Shown here: positions 25,381-33,294 of the stretch, one piece after another
Layout: every line of letters begins with the position of its first letter
Position numbering within the stretch: position 1 is the stretch's first letter
From: Thermasporomyces sp040195635
GTDB lineage: Bacteria > Actinomycetota > Actinomycetes > Propionibacteriales > Actinopolymorphaceae
Assembly: GCF_040195635.1 (NCBI RefSeq)
Contig: NZ_JBEFTX010000002.1
Span: 434,001 to 498,000, forward strand
Length of the DNA: 64,000 nt
Direction of reading: 5' to 3'
Program-made: the position numbers and the translations under genes
Notes under the pieces: generated by a model
Databases searched by the model: none
What the model saw: the letters and a program-made list of their open reading frames with translations, nothing else
What the model was told of the DNA's origin: nothing

Positions 25381-26532
25381 TTACCGCGAAGTCGGCGTGA
25401 TGGTGAGGGAACGCCCCACCAGGCTTGGCCGACGGTCGGCGAGTTCCTTCGCCAGACCGTGCAGGACCTCGGAGGCGGCGGCATCGGGCTGGTCCAGCAC
25501 CACAGGGACGCCGGAGTCACCACCCGTACGCAGCCGCGGGTCGAGGGGCACCTCACCCAGCAGCGGAACGTCGTAGCCCAGGCGTTCGCTCAAGGTCGCG
25601 GCCACGCGGGTGCCGCCACCCGTGCCGAAGACGTCGATCCGGTGGTTCGGACCGCAGTGCGGGCACGGCAGCCACGACATGTTCTCCACCACGCCGACCA
25701 CCTTCTGGTGCAGCATCGACGCGATCGTGCCGGCGCGTTCGGCAACCTCGGCCGCGGCTTCCTGCGGCGTGGTCACCACCACAACGTCCGCGTTGGTGAG
25801 TTGCTGGCCCACCGAAATCGCCATGTCCCCGGTGCCCGGCGGCAGGTCGAGCAGCAGCACGTCGAGGTCGCCCCAGAACACGTCGGCGAGCATCTGCCCC
25901 AGTGCGCGGTCGAGCATCGGACCCCGCCAGGCGACGACGTGCTGGCGGCCCGGCTTGAGCATGCCGATGCTCATCACCTTCACGTCGTACGCAGGGACCG
26001 GCATGATCATGTCCTCGACCCGCGTGGGCCGCAGGTCGGCGATCCCCAGCATCGACGGGACGGAGTGGCCGTAGACGTCGGCGTCGAGCAGGCCGACCTT
26101 GAGCCCCTGGCTCGCCATCGACACCGCGAGGTTGACCGTGAGCGACGACTTGCCGACACCGCCCTTGCCCGACGCCACGGCGTAGATCCGAGTGAGCGAG
26201 TCAGCCCGCGCGAACGGGTTCTCCTTCGCCTGAGTGGACCCCCGGAGCCGACCCTGCAGCTCCTGGCGCTGCTGGTCCGACATCACGTCGAGGGTCACCT
26301 GGACGTCGTTCACCCCTGGTAGGGCGGACAGCGCATTGGTGACGTCCCGGGTCAAGGTCTCCCGCATGGGACAGCCGGCGACGGTGAGGAGCACCGTGGT
26401 GACGGCCGTGCCGTCCGGGCGTACCTCGGCGGACTGCACCATGCCGAGCTCGGTGATCGGCCGGCGGATCTCGGGGTCGTTCACGCCGGCCAGGGCGGCC
26501 TGGATCTGCTCCTGGGTGGGCAGGCTTGTCAT
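25381..26532 (-). CDS. mrp: Mrp/NBP35-type iron-sulfur carrier P-loop ATPase
   Basis: 383 residues. An N-terminal MIP18/DUF59-like domain (QAALAGVNDPEIRRPITELG) is followed by the MRP ATPase domain with the deviant Walker A SGKGGVGKSS (residues about 121-130), DADVYGHSVPSMLG, LLLDLPPGTGD and the CPHCG pair that carries the Fe-S cluster in the family. It delivers Fe-S clusters in the cytoplasm. It corresponds to Rv1229c in the mycobacterial order. It is followed on the same strand by nothing before the repeat at 25203-25354. Confidence 0.96.
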   Translation of the reverse strand: MTSLPTQEQIQAALAGVNDPEIRRPITELGMVQSAEVRPDGTAVTTVLLTVAGCPMRETLTRDVTNALSALPGVNDVQVTLDVMSDQQRQELQGRLRGSTQAKENPFARADSLTRIYAVASGKGGVGKSSLTVNLAVSMASQGLKVGLLDADVYGHSVPSMLGIADLRPTRVEDMIMPVPAYDVKVMSIGMLKPGRQHVVAWRGPMLDRALGQMLADVFWGDLDVLLLDLPPGTGDMAISVGQQLTNADVVVVTTPQEAAAEVAERAGTIASMLHQKVVGVVENMSWLPCPHCGPNHRIDVFGTGGGTRVAATLSERLGYDVPLLGEVPLDPRLRTGGDSGVPVVLDQPDAAASEVLHGLAKELADRRPSLVGRSLTITPTSR

Positions 26533-26541
26533 ACCCCGATG

Positions 26542-27090
26542 CTACGGGCCGTCGCCGCGTTGTTCCGGGCGGGCACCGCGAACGGCGCGCTCGTCGAGCT
26601 CGGCCAGGAGCGAACGCAGCTCTGAACGCAGGTAGTCACGGGTCACGACCTCGCTCATCGCGAGGCGAAGGGACGCCACCTCGCGGGCCAGGAACTCCAT
26701 GTCGGCGCGGGTGCGGATGTTCATGTCGCGGTCCTGGTCGTACTGCACGCGGTCGCGGGCCTCCTGCCGGTTCTGCGCGAGCAGGATGAGCGGTGCGGCG
26801 TAGGACGCCTGGGTGGAGAAGAACAGGTTCAGCAGGATGAACGGATACGGGTCCCAGTGCAGCCCGAAGATCCCCACCAGGTTGACGGTCACCCACACGA
26901 TGACGAACGCCGTCATGTACGCAAGGAAGCGGGCGGTGCCCATGAACCGCGCGAAGCCTTCGGCGAAGCGCCCGAAGATCTCCGGGTCGTAGCGCGGGCG
27001 GAACGTCCGGCCAGGCTGGCGCGGGATGTCCAACCGCCGCGAGTGCGGTCCGGTGCCAGGGCCGTCGCCCGACCACGGGTCATGAGCCAC
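26542..27090 (-). CDS. DUF1003 membrane protein
   Basis: 182 residues. Two membrane helices typical of DUF1003 (FLAYMTAFVIVWVTVNLVGI and FILLNLFFSTQASYAAPLIL) are followed by LLAQNRQEARDRVQYDQDRD and a charged coiled-coil tail. Function unknown. Its start lies inside the last codons of the CBS/MgtE-N gene (11-bp overlap), so the two are co-expressed; the pair is conserved in actinobacteria. Confidence 0.92.
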   Translation of the reverse strand: MAHDPWSGDGPGTGPHSRRLDIPRQPGRTFRPRYDPEIFGRFAEGFARFMGTARFLAYMTAFVIVWVTVNLVGIFGLHWDPYPFILLNLFFSTQASYAAPLILLAQNRQEARDRVQYDQDRDMNIRTRADMEFLAREVASLRLAMSEVVTRDYLRSELRSLLAELDERAVRGARPEQRGDGP

Positions 27091-28336
27091 GGTTCACCTC
27101 TGCGAACCGTTCCCGCCAGTCCTCCGGCAGCAGGTGGTCGAGCACGTCGTCGACGGAGACGGCGCCGAGCAGCCGGCCGGACTCGTCGACGATCGGGGCG
27201 GCCACCAGGTTGTACGTCGCGAGGTAGCCGGTCACGTCCTGCAGCGAGGACTCCGGCGACAGCGGCTCGAGTTCGGTGTCGATGACGCCGGAGACGAGCG
27301 CGGACGGTGGCTCCCGGAGCAGCCGCTGGAGGTGTCCGACGCCGAGCCACCGCCCAGTGGGCACCTCGAGCGGGGGCCGGCAGACGTACACCTGTGCGGC
27401 CAGGGCCGGGGTGAGGTCGGGGTTGCGGACCCGGGCGAGTGCCTCGGCGACCGTGGCGTCGGGCGGCAGGATGACCGGCACGCTGGTCATGAGGCCGCCG
27501 GCGGTGTGTTCTTCGTAGGTCAGGAGGCGGCGGACGTCCTCGGCCTCCTTGGGCTCCATCAGGGTGAGCAGGTGCTCCGCCGTCTCCTGCGGCAGTTCGG
27601 CCACCAGGTCGGCGGCGTCGTCGGGAGACATCTCCTCGATGACGTCGGCGGCGCGTTCGACGTCGAGGCCGCGGAGGATCTCCACCTGGTCCTCCTCCGG
27701 CAGCTCCTCCAGCACGTCGGCGAGGCGTTCGTCGGCGAGTGCGGCGGCCACCTCGGCGCGGCGTTTCGGCGGCAGGTCGTGCAGAACGCTCGCCAGGTCG
27801 GCGGCCCGCATCGACTCGAACGTCGCCAGCAGATGGGTCGCGCCCTGGTCCTCCTCGGGCAGGCTGAGCCCGGTCACGGCGTCGACGTCGACGACCAGGG
27901 TCTGCCCGCGCCGACCGAATCGCTTGGCCGGCTTGCGGATCGCCACCTTGGTGATCAGCCAGTCCCGTGTCCTGGCCTGCTCCATGCCGAGGTCGAAGAC
28001 GGTGACATCCTCGGCGGTCTCGCGCAGCGTCACCGTCTTGTCGAGCAGCTCGCCGAGCGCCAACGTCTCGGTCGGGCGCTGCTGGAACCGCCGCATGTTG
28101 ATGAGCCCGGTGGTGACTATGCGGCCGACGTCGATCCCCAGGACCCGCGTCATGGGGACGAAGATGCGCCGCCGGCCGAGAACCTCGACGACCAGACCGA
28201 GCACCCGCGGCGCTCGGCCCTGCGGGCGTAGCGTCACCACGACGTCGCGGAGCTTTCCCACCTGGTCGCCGCGCGGGTCGAACACGGCCGTGGACGCCAG
28301 CCTCGCGAGGAACACTCTGCTCGGGGTTCCGCTCAC
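27080..28336 (-). CDS. PRC-barrel / MgtE N-domain / CBS-domain protein
   Basis: 418 residues with no membrane segment. An N-terminal PRC-barrel-like pair (AVFDPRGDQVGKLRDVVVTL and GRRGQTLVVDVDAVTGLSL) is followed by an MgtE N-terminal superhelix (LADVLEELPEEDQVEILRGL, IEEMSPDDAADLVAELPQET) and two CBS motifs (GLMTSVPVILPPDATVAEAL; PLSPESSLQDVTGYLATYNL). It has the cytoplasmic sensor parts of the Mg2+ channel MgtE without the channel, so it may sense Mg2+ or nucleotides. It is the first gene of the unit with DUF1003; an Rv1232c-like gene. Confidence 0.9.
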   Translation of the reverse strand: MSGTPSRVFLARLASTAVFDPRGDQVGKLRDVVVTLRPQGRAPRVLGLVVEVLGRRRIFVPMTRVLGIDVGRIVTTGLINMRRFQQRPTETLALGELLDKTVTLRETAEDVTVFDLGMEQARTRDWLITKVAIRKPAKRFGRRGQTLVVDVDAVTGLSLPEEDQGATHLLATFESMRAADLASVLHDLPPKRRAEVAAALADERLADVLEELPEEDQVEILRGLDVERAADVIEEMSPDDAADLVAELPQETAEHLLTLMEPKEAEDVRRLLTYEEHTAGGLMTSVPVILPPDATVAEALARVRNPDLTPALAAQVYVCRPPLEVPTGRWLGVGHLQRLLREPPSALVSGVIDTELEPLSPESSLQDVTGYLATYNLVAAPIVDESGRLLGAVSVDDVLDHLLPEDWRERFAEVNRGS

Positions 28337-28466
28337 GATGCCCGCGCCCCCTTCGGCTTCGGCGTACCACGTCGCCCTGGTCAGGCTAACCCGGTCGCTG
28401 ACCTGCGTACTTGCTCGCGCGAAGAAAGCGCCCAGCGGAGGCTACAGGGGATGCCGTGGCGTGTGC

Positions 28467-29048
28467 TCAGGACAGGCGCGGACGTCCCCGCGGCCGCTTG
28501 TGCACGACCCACGGGAGGCGCCCGGTCGTGGTTGCGGGACTGTCCGGTGGCGGAACGGCCGTGTCGTCGGTGGGCATCCGGCCCGGTCCTTCGAGGACCT
28601 CGCCGGTCGGGGTGAGCCGGAGGATCGTGTCGGACGCACTCCAGCGTTCGAGCAGGTGGGCGGCGTCGGTCGCGTTGAGCCGGTCGCCCGCGAGCGCGGC
28701 CGCCGCGCCTTCCCATTCCGGCGTACGCGGAGTGAGCTTTCCGACGCGGGCCCGCCAGGTGACAAGGCGGGCACGGCTGTCCTTCGCCCGGCAGGTCACC
28801 GTGGTGGTCTCCGCTTCGGCGAGTCCGGGAACGTGCTGCTCGATCTCGCCCAGCCGCCCTTGCTGGCGGTCTGCCTCCGGGCCGGCGATGACGACGTAGG
28901 CGGCGCCGTCGTGCCAGACGTGCCAGGCCGGCCGCGCACGCGCATGGTCGCCGTAGCGCAGCCAGATGACCGAGGACTTGCGCGTCGACTCTTCCACGAG
29001 TGCCCGAAGGACCTCGGGCGAGGGCTGGTGCTGTGCTGCCACGTGCAC
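28467..29048 (-). CDS. conserved actinobacterial protein of unknown function
   Basis: 193 residues starting GTG at 29048 with GGGAG 4 nt upstream, or at a GTG two codons later. The N-terminal half (RKSSVIWLRYGDHARARPAW, AAYVVIAGPEADRQQG, TTTVTCRAKDSRARLVTWRA) suggests an FMN/F420 split-barrel-like beta fold. The C-terminal half is helical and ends in a Pro/Arg-rich tail. No catalytic residues can be named. The gene is divergent from the membrane protein at 29089, 40 bp away. Confidence 0.7.
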   Translation of the reverse strand: MHVAAQHQPSPEVLRALVEESTRKSSVIWLRYGDHARARPAWHVWHDGAAYVVIAGPEADRQQGRLGEIEQHVPGLAEAETTTVTCRAKDSRARLVTWRARVGKLTPRTPEWEGAAAALAGDRLNATDAAHLLERWSASDTILRLTPTGEVLEGPGRMPTDDTAVPPPDSPATTTGRLPWVVHKRPRGRPRLS

Positions 29049-29088
29049 GAGGCTCCCACATGGTGATCCGGGCGGCTACCCTGCCGCC

Positions 29089-30115
29089 ATGGATGGGTAC
29101 GGCACCACTCCGCCGGCGCCGAGGACCGGACCCGGAAGTGGGGGAGATGCCGCCCGGTCGCGCTGGCGGCGTTTCCTGGCGGCGGACCCGACCGACGGGA
29201 CTCGGCTCGCGATCCCGTCCTCGGCAGGCGTCATCCGTCGTGAGGGCCGCGACATCCTTGTTCCCCCTGACATCACTCATACCGATCGGGTCCGCGTCTG
29301 GCGGTCGGCGCAGCGGTGGCTCACTCACACGACCGAGCGGGTCAACGCCGTCGGGGTCGTTTTCGTCGTGGGCTTTGGGCTGCTCTGGCTCTTTCTCGTC
29401 CTGCAGCCGAACATCGATCTGGTGGCGCGGGCCGTGATGCTCCTGCTGGGCACCCCGGCAGTCGGTCATGTCGCCTGGCAGGTACGGCGGCACGTCAACG
29501 GGCGACGCGACGACGCCGAGGTTCGACCGCAGGTGATCATCCCCGACCAGGACCTGCACGAGAAGGATCGGCGGGCGATGCGCGAGGTGGTCGACGCAGT
29601 CCTCCTGGTCGCCTGCTCCCGTGCGCAACGGGACGGCCAACTCGGTGACGGTGTCGCGCTGCTCGGCGGTGAACAGTGGCGGATCGCGAACGCGCTGGTC
29701 CAGTTGGCGGCGGCGAGGCGGCTGCTGGGCGAGACCGGAGGTGGCCTGCCCGAGCACGCCGCGGCGGTGCGTACGGCCGAGGCTGCCATCGCCCGCCGGA
29801 TCCAGGCGGTCCACCGGTACGCCGAAGCGGTGCAGCGGGTCGACCAGATGCTCCTCGCCGTCGATGCCGCGGTCCAGTCCGAGACGATCCATCACCGGGT
29901 CCGCGACGCCATCGCCGCGCTCGGTGACGACCAGGGTCTGGTCGACCTCGTGAGCGACGCGTGGCACTGCCGAAGCTGGCGTGCGGGCCGCCCTCGACGC
30001 ACTACGCGACGAGGCCGAGTCACTGCGCGCGATGTCCACGGCCCCCACCACCCCCGTGATCATGATCGTGATCAGGGAAGGTTTTGTCGGCGTATATGCC
30101 GGTTTCCGTTCATGA
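29089..30115 (+). pseudogene. two-helix membrane protein gene with probable frameshift near 29965
   Basis: From the ATG at 29089: a basic N-terminus (RSRWRRFLAADPTDGTRLAI), two membrane helices (VGVVFVVGFGLLWLFLVL and ARAVMLLLGTPAVGHVAW), then a helical cytoplasmic part ending VDLVSDAW at 29964. Beyond that the frame gives Arg-rich text that runs through repeats into the opposite gene to 30360. Dropping one base at 29965 gives AEAGVRAALDALRDEAESLR, a natural continuation of the helix, ending at a TGA at 30113-30115. Its last residues are then encoded by the TGATCA element. Either a real frameshift or a sequencing error. Function unknown. Confidence 0.65.
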
Positions 30116-30122
30116 TCATGGA
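30051..30122. repeat. TGATCA-rich intergenic element, copy 2
   Basis: The left 24 bases are identical to the reverse complement of the element at 14718-14788. The middle GGCGTATA and the last 14 bases are shared as well; the rest differs. The two copies are in opposite orientation, 15.3 kb apart. This copy overlaps the inferred 3' end of the membrane protein gene. Confidence 0.75.
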
Positions 30123-30145
30123 AGAGGCCGCCACCTACAACCGAG

Positions 30146-30209
30146 CGTCACCTACACCGAGCGCGACCTACACCGAGCGCGACCTACACCGAGCGCGACC
30201 TACACCGAG
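30146..30209. repeat. 16-bp tandem repeat, four copies, containing the permease stop codon
   Basis: The unit CGCGACCTACACCGAG occurs three times exactly after one variant copy (CGTCACC...). On the minus strand the last unit supplies the TAG stop of the ABC permease at 30200-30202. The array fills the gap between the two convergent genes. Confidence 0.85.
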
Positions 30210-30988
30210 CGGTGGTACGAACGAAACGCCCGCGTGGCAAGGAATCCGAGCGCTCCCGCGAACACCGCCAGGTACCCACAGTGCAGGAGCACCGCGCCCC
30301 ACTCCGGATCGGCCGACAACGCCCCACGACTGGCTGTGGCCGCCCAGTCGACGGGATTGAAGGTGGCCGCCCGCTGGATCCACGCCGGCGCGATCTCCTT
30401 CGCCATCAGCGTCGAGGACAGGAACGACATCGGCAGCACCAGGAACTGCGACGCCGCGATGAGCGACTCGCGCCGGCGCACGAGCAACGCGACCGCGCTG
30501 GAGAACGAACCGAAGCCCACGGCGAGCAACACCGCGACGCAGACGGTCACGGCCACCCCGGCCACCCCACCTGGGTAGCGCGCACCCATCGCCAGGCCGA
30601 TGCCGACGACGATGAGCACCTGGATCGCGAGGCTGGCCGCGAGATGGGCCATCTTGCCGGCGAGGATTGCGCCCCTGCTGGTCGGCGAGACGAGGAACCG
30701 GTTCATGACGCCGCGTTCCATGTCGTCGATCAGGCCCATGCCCGTCCACGCACTCGTGAAAAGCGCCGTCATGACGACGATCCCGGGCGTCATGAAGGTG
30801 ATGTACGAACCGCCGGCGAATCCTGGAATCTCCACGACCCGCTTGAAGAGTTGGCCGAACAGCAGCAGCCACACAAGGGGCTGGACCAGCGACACCGCGA
30901 TGTACAGCGGCTGCCGCAGCAGTGCCCGGATCTCCCGAAGGGTGAGGTTTCCGGCCTGGACGAACGTGGCAGCCATGGGGGCACTCAT
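30200..30988 (-). CDS. ABC-2 type transporter permease (DrrB-like)
   Basis: 262 residues with six predicted membrane helices in the ABC-2 layout: REIRALLRQPLYIAVSLVQP, VWLLLFGQLFKRV, FMTPGIVVMTALFTSAWTGM, then DDMERGVMNRFLVSPTSRGA, characteristic of drug/lipid exporters such as DrrB. The ATG overlaps the end of the ATPase gene by 4 bp (ATGA), so they form one transporter. The substrate is unknown. The stop lies in the tandem repeat at 30146-30209. Confidence 0.93.
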   Translation of the reverse strand: MSAPMAATFVQAGNLTLREIRALLRQPLYIAVSLVQPLVWLLLFGQLFKRVVEIPGFAGGSYITFMTPGIVVMTALFTSAWTGMGLIDDMERGVMNRFLVSPTSRGAILAGKMAHLAASLAIQVLIVVGIGLAMGARYPGGVAGVAVTVCVAVLLAVGFGSFSSAVALLVRRRESLIAASQFLVLPMSFLSSTLMAKEIAPAWIQRAATFNPVDWAATASRGALSADPEWGAVLLHCGYLAVFAGALGFLATRAFRSYHRSV

Positions 30989-32040
30989 CGGCCGACCTCC
31001 TCGGTGTGGCGCGTGGCGGTTCCGTTGCTCAGCTGGCCGTCCCGCTCGTCGAACCGCCGTCCTGCGTACCTCAGGTACACGTCGTCTAGCGACGGTCGGG
31101 CGACAGTGACCGACGCGACGCCGACCCCGGTCGCTTCGAGGGTGGCGAGAACGGCAGGCACCGACCGTGCCCCATGATCGGCCCGCGCGCGGACGCTGGC
31201 ACCGTCCACGCTGATCTCGCGGATGCCGTCGAGGCGGCCGAGGGCGGCGGCGATCTCGATGTCAACCGCGGGTTGCGCAAACTCGACCAGGATCGCGTCG
31301 CCGCGCAGCTCACTCTTCAGGCGTTCGGGGCTGTCCTGGGCCACGATCGCGCCGCGGTCCACGATCGCCACCTCGTGGGCGAGCTGGTCGGCCTCGTCCA
31401 GGTAGTGCGTCGTCAGCAGAATGGTCAGTCCGTCGTCGCTCGCCAATCGGCTGATCTCCTTCCACATGTCGGCGCGCGCGTGCGGGTCGAGGCCGGTGGT
31501 CGGCTCGTCGAGGAACAGAACCTTCGGTGTATGGACGAGGGCGAGCGCGACGTCAAGCTTGCGTTGCATCCCACCTGAGTACGTACGCGCCGGCCGATGT
31601 GCGGCGTCACCGAGCCCGAACCGTTCCAGGAGTGCACGAGCCAGGGTTCTGAGGCGTTTGCGTGGTACGCCGTACAACCGCCCCTGCAGGTAGAGGTTCT
31701 CGCTCCCTGTCGCCTCGGGATCGAACTGCGGCTTCTGCGAGACGTAGCCGATCGACCGGCGTACGGCGTCGGGGTGCCGAAGCACGTCGTGACCGGCGAC
31801 TGTGGCGGTTCCGGCGTCCGGTCGGGTCAGCGTGGTGAGGATCTTGACGGTCGTCGACTTGCCGGCGCCGTTCGGGCCGAGCAGCGCGAAGACCGTGCCG
31901 GCTCCGACCGAAACGCTCAGGCCGGTCAGAGCGCGAACCTTTCCGGCGTAGGTCTTGGACAGATCGCGGGCCTCGATGGCGAAGCCGTCTCGGCTCGGCG
32001 GTGCCCCGCCGGGCGGGGACGTGGTAGTTGTGCTGGACAT
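30985..32040 (-). CDS. ABC transporter ATP-binding protein (DrrA-like)
   Basis: 351 residues. Walker A is LLGPNGAGKSTTVKIL, the Q-loop region is IGYVSQKPQFD, the signature is YSGGMQRKLDVALAL, Walker B is VLFLDEPTTGLDP and the H-loop is ILLTTHYLDEADQL. The C-terminal domain of about 100 residues is typical of daunorubicin-resistance DrrA ATPases. It energises the permease encoded next. The PadR-type gene lies 218 bp upstream on the same strand and probably controls it. That gap holds nothing else recognisable. Confidence 0.95.
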   Translation of the reverse strand: MSSTTTTSPPGGAPPSRDGFAIEARDLSKTYAGKVRALTGLSVSVGAGTVFALLGPNGAGKSTTVKILTTLTRPDAGTATVAGHDVLRHPDAVRRSIGYVSQKPQFDPEATGSENLYLQGRLYGVPRKRLRTLARALLERFGLGDAAHRPARTYSGGMQRKLDVALALVHTPKVLFLDEPTTGLDPHARADMWKEISRLASDDGLTILLTTHYLDEADQLAHEVAIVDRGAIVAQDSPERLKSELRGDAILVEFAQPAVDIEIAAALGRLDGIREISVDGASVRARADHGARSVPAVLATLEATGVGVASVTVARPSLDDVYLRYAGRRFDERDGQLSNGTATRHTEEVGR

Positions 32041-32258
32041 GCGGTGGTGAACCTCCCATGGGACTACCTACTGGGACGGTCCGGTCCGGCGAGCGGTCCT
32101 CGCGGGTGGGCACGTGAGACACGGCCTAAGGTGGGAAGTGCGGTCTTCGGGTCGCGAGGGTTCGTTCGTACGGACCGGAACGATGCGGAGATCTCGGCCC
32201 TGGCCCAGGTGTTGCCGCACCTGTGCCAGGGCCTTCGTGTGTTGGCGCTGCTCTGGTC

Positions 32259-33005
32259 TCAGACGCTCTTGAGCCTCCCTTTCCGGCCGGAGGCCTTCCG
32301 TTGTGGGACGTCGGCGGTCGTGTCCTTGTCTGCACCGCCCACACCCCGTGTGTCACTGCCTCGTGTGTCGTCGGCCGGTACGTCGCGGGCCGGGTCGGCG
32401 AGGTCGGGCGGGGTGTCATCGGTGTGGAACGCCCGCCAATCTGCGAGGCCGTCGAACGAACCGTCGCGGATCTCGCCGACGAGCTTCCTGGTCCAGTGCA
32501 GGTCGGTCTCGAGATGGGTGCGTACGTAGTCCCACTCGATCCAGAACAAGCGCGGCAGCGACGGCGCGCTGGCCTTCAGGATGGCCTCGGAGGAAGCGAG
32601 GGAGTGCTCGAGCTGGACGCAGCGCTGGTCGAGCAGGTCGACCACCTCTTCGGGCGGGAGGCCCGGGAGAAGGGAGAGTCCGGCCTCGAACTGTGAGAAC
32701 TCCTTCACGGGAATGGCCAGGAGCTCGGCCAGCCAGTCCTCGAACTCGGCTCGGCCGGCGCTGGTCGCGCCGTAGACCGTGCGTTCGGGCCGTCGGCCGT
32801 CGCGGACCGTCTTCTGCGGCTCGATCAGGCCATGGGCCACCAGTTTGTCGACGACCGAGTAGAGCGAGCCGTAGTTGAGCTTGATGCTGCCTTCCTTGTT
32901 GCGTTCCCGGAGCGTGCGCGACATCTCGTACGGATGCATGGGGCGCTCGAGCAGCAGGGACAGCACGGCGAGGGCGAGGGGGTTGGACACCTTGCGCCTC
33001 GTCAT
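32259..33005 (-). CDS. PadR-family transcriptional regulator
   Basis: 248 residues from the ATG at 33005, preceded by AAGGAGGA at ideal distance. The winged helix is SNPLALAVLSLLLERPMHPY with EMSRTLRERN, GSLYSVVDKLVAHGLIEPQK and RTVYGATSAGRAEFEDWL. The C-terminal dimerisation helices (VKEFSQFEAGLSLLPGLPPE, VVDLLDQRCVQLEHSL) match PadR subfamily 2. An Asp/Thr/Arg-rich tail of about 50 residues is unusual. It probably represses itself and the adjacent exporter in response to a toxic compound, through the site at 33121-33144. Confidence 0.93.
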   Translation of the reverse strand: MTRRKVSNPLALAVLSLLLERPMHPYEMSRTLRERNKEGSIKLNYGSLYSVVDKLVAHGLIEPQKTVRDGRRPERTVYGATSAGRAEFEDWLAELLAIPVKEFSQFEAGLSLLPGLPPEEVVDLLDQRCVQLEHSLASSEAILKASAPSLPRLFWIEWDYVRTHLETDLHWTRKLVGEIRDGSFDGLADWRAFHTDDTPPDLADPARDVPADDTRGSDTRGVGGADKDTTADVPQRKASGRKGRLKSV

Positions 33006-33120
33006 CCGGTCCTCCTTGCCTCGGGCCCGGTCCTCGGGGCCGTGCCGGTGCGGTGGTGGGTCAGTCGCGGCGCGCGGTGGGCCGTGGAGGTGGCCGACCG
33101 CCTCTTCGCCCTGGTTGCAC

Positions 33121-33165
33121 CGAATACTCTGCATCGAGTATTCGGGCGAGGTCATTCGATGTCAA
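33121..33165 (-). promoter_or_regulatory. padR promoter with overlapping palindromic operator
   Basis: On the minus strand TTGACA (33165-33160), a 17-base spacer and AATACT (33142-33137) form a good housekeeping promoter. CGAATACTC-TGCATC-GAGTATTCG at 33121-33144 is a perfect 9-bp inverted repeat whose right arm contains the -10 hexamer. A regulator bound there would block transcription, as expected of PadR autoregulation. The leader would be about 125 nt. Confidence 0.75.
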
Positions 33166-33185
33166 GGCATCTGGCGACGCCGCGG

Positions 33186-33256
33186 CCGTGATCATGCGTG
33201 ACGAATGGCAGCTTCTCGGCTCGGCAACCAGCCATTCGTGACACCTGATCATGAAA
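33186..33256. repeat. TGATCA-flanked hairpin element between padR promoter and corA
   Basis: Two TGATCATG motifs (33189-33196 and 33246-33253) enclose the inverted repeat ACGAATGGC (33201-33209) / GCCATTCGT (33231-33239). It lies just downstream of corA and may end its transcript. The TGATCATG flanks relate it to the elements at 14718 and 30051. Confidence 0.55.
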
Positions 33257-33294
33257 CGGCCGAGCGATAGCGTCGGGCAGCCGGACCCGAGGCT

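Noticed and set aside
28966..30360. Unbroken 464-codon reading of the membrane protein
   Set aside because: Beyond 29965 it becomes Arg/Pro-rich, runs through two repeat elements and overlaps the permease gene by 160 bp, whereas a one-base shift restores a normal helix and stop.
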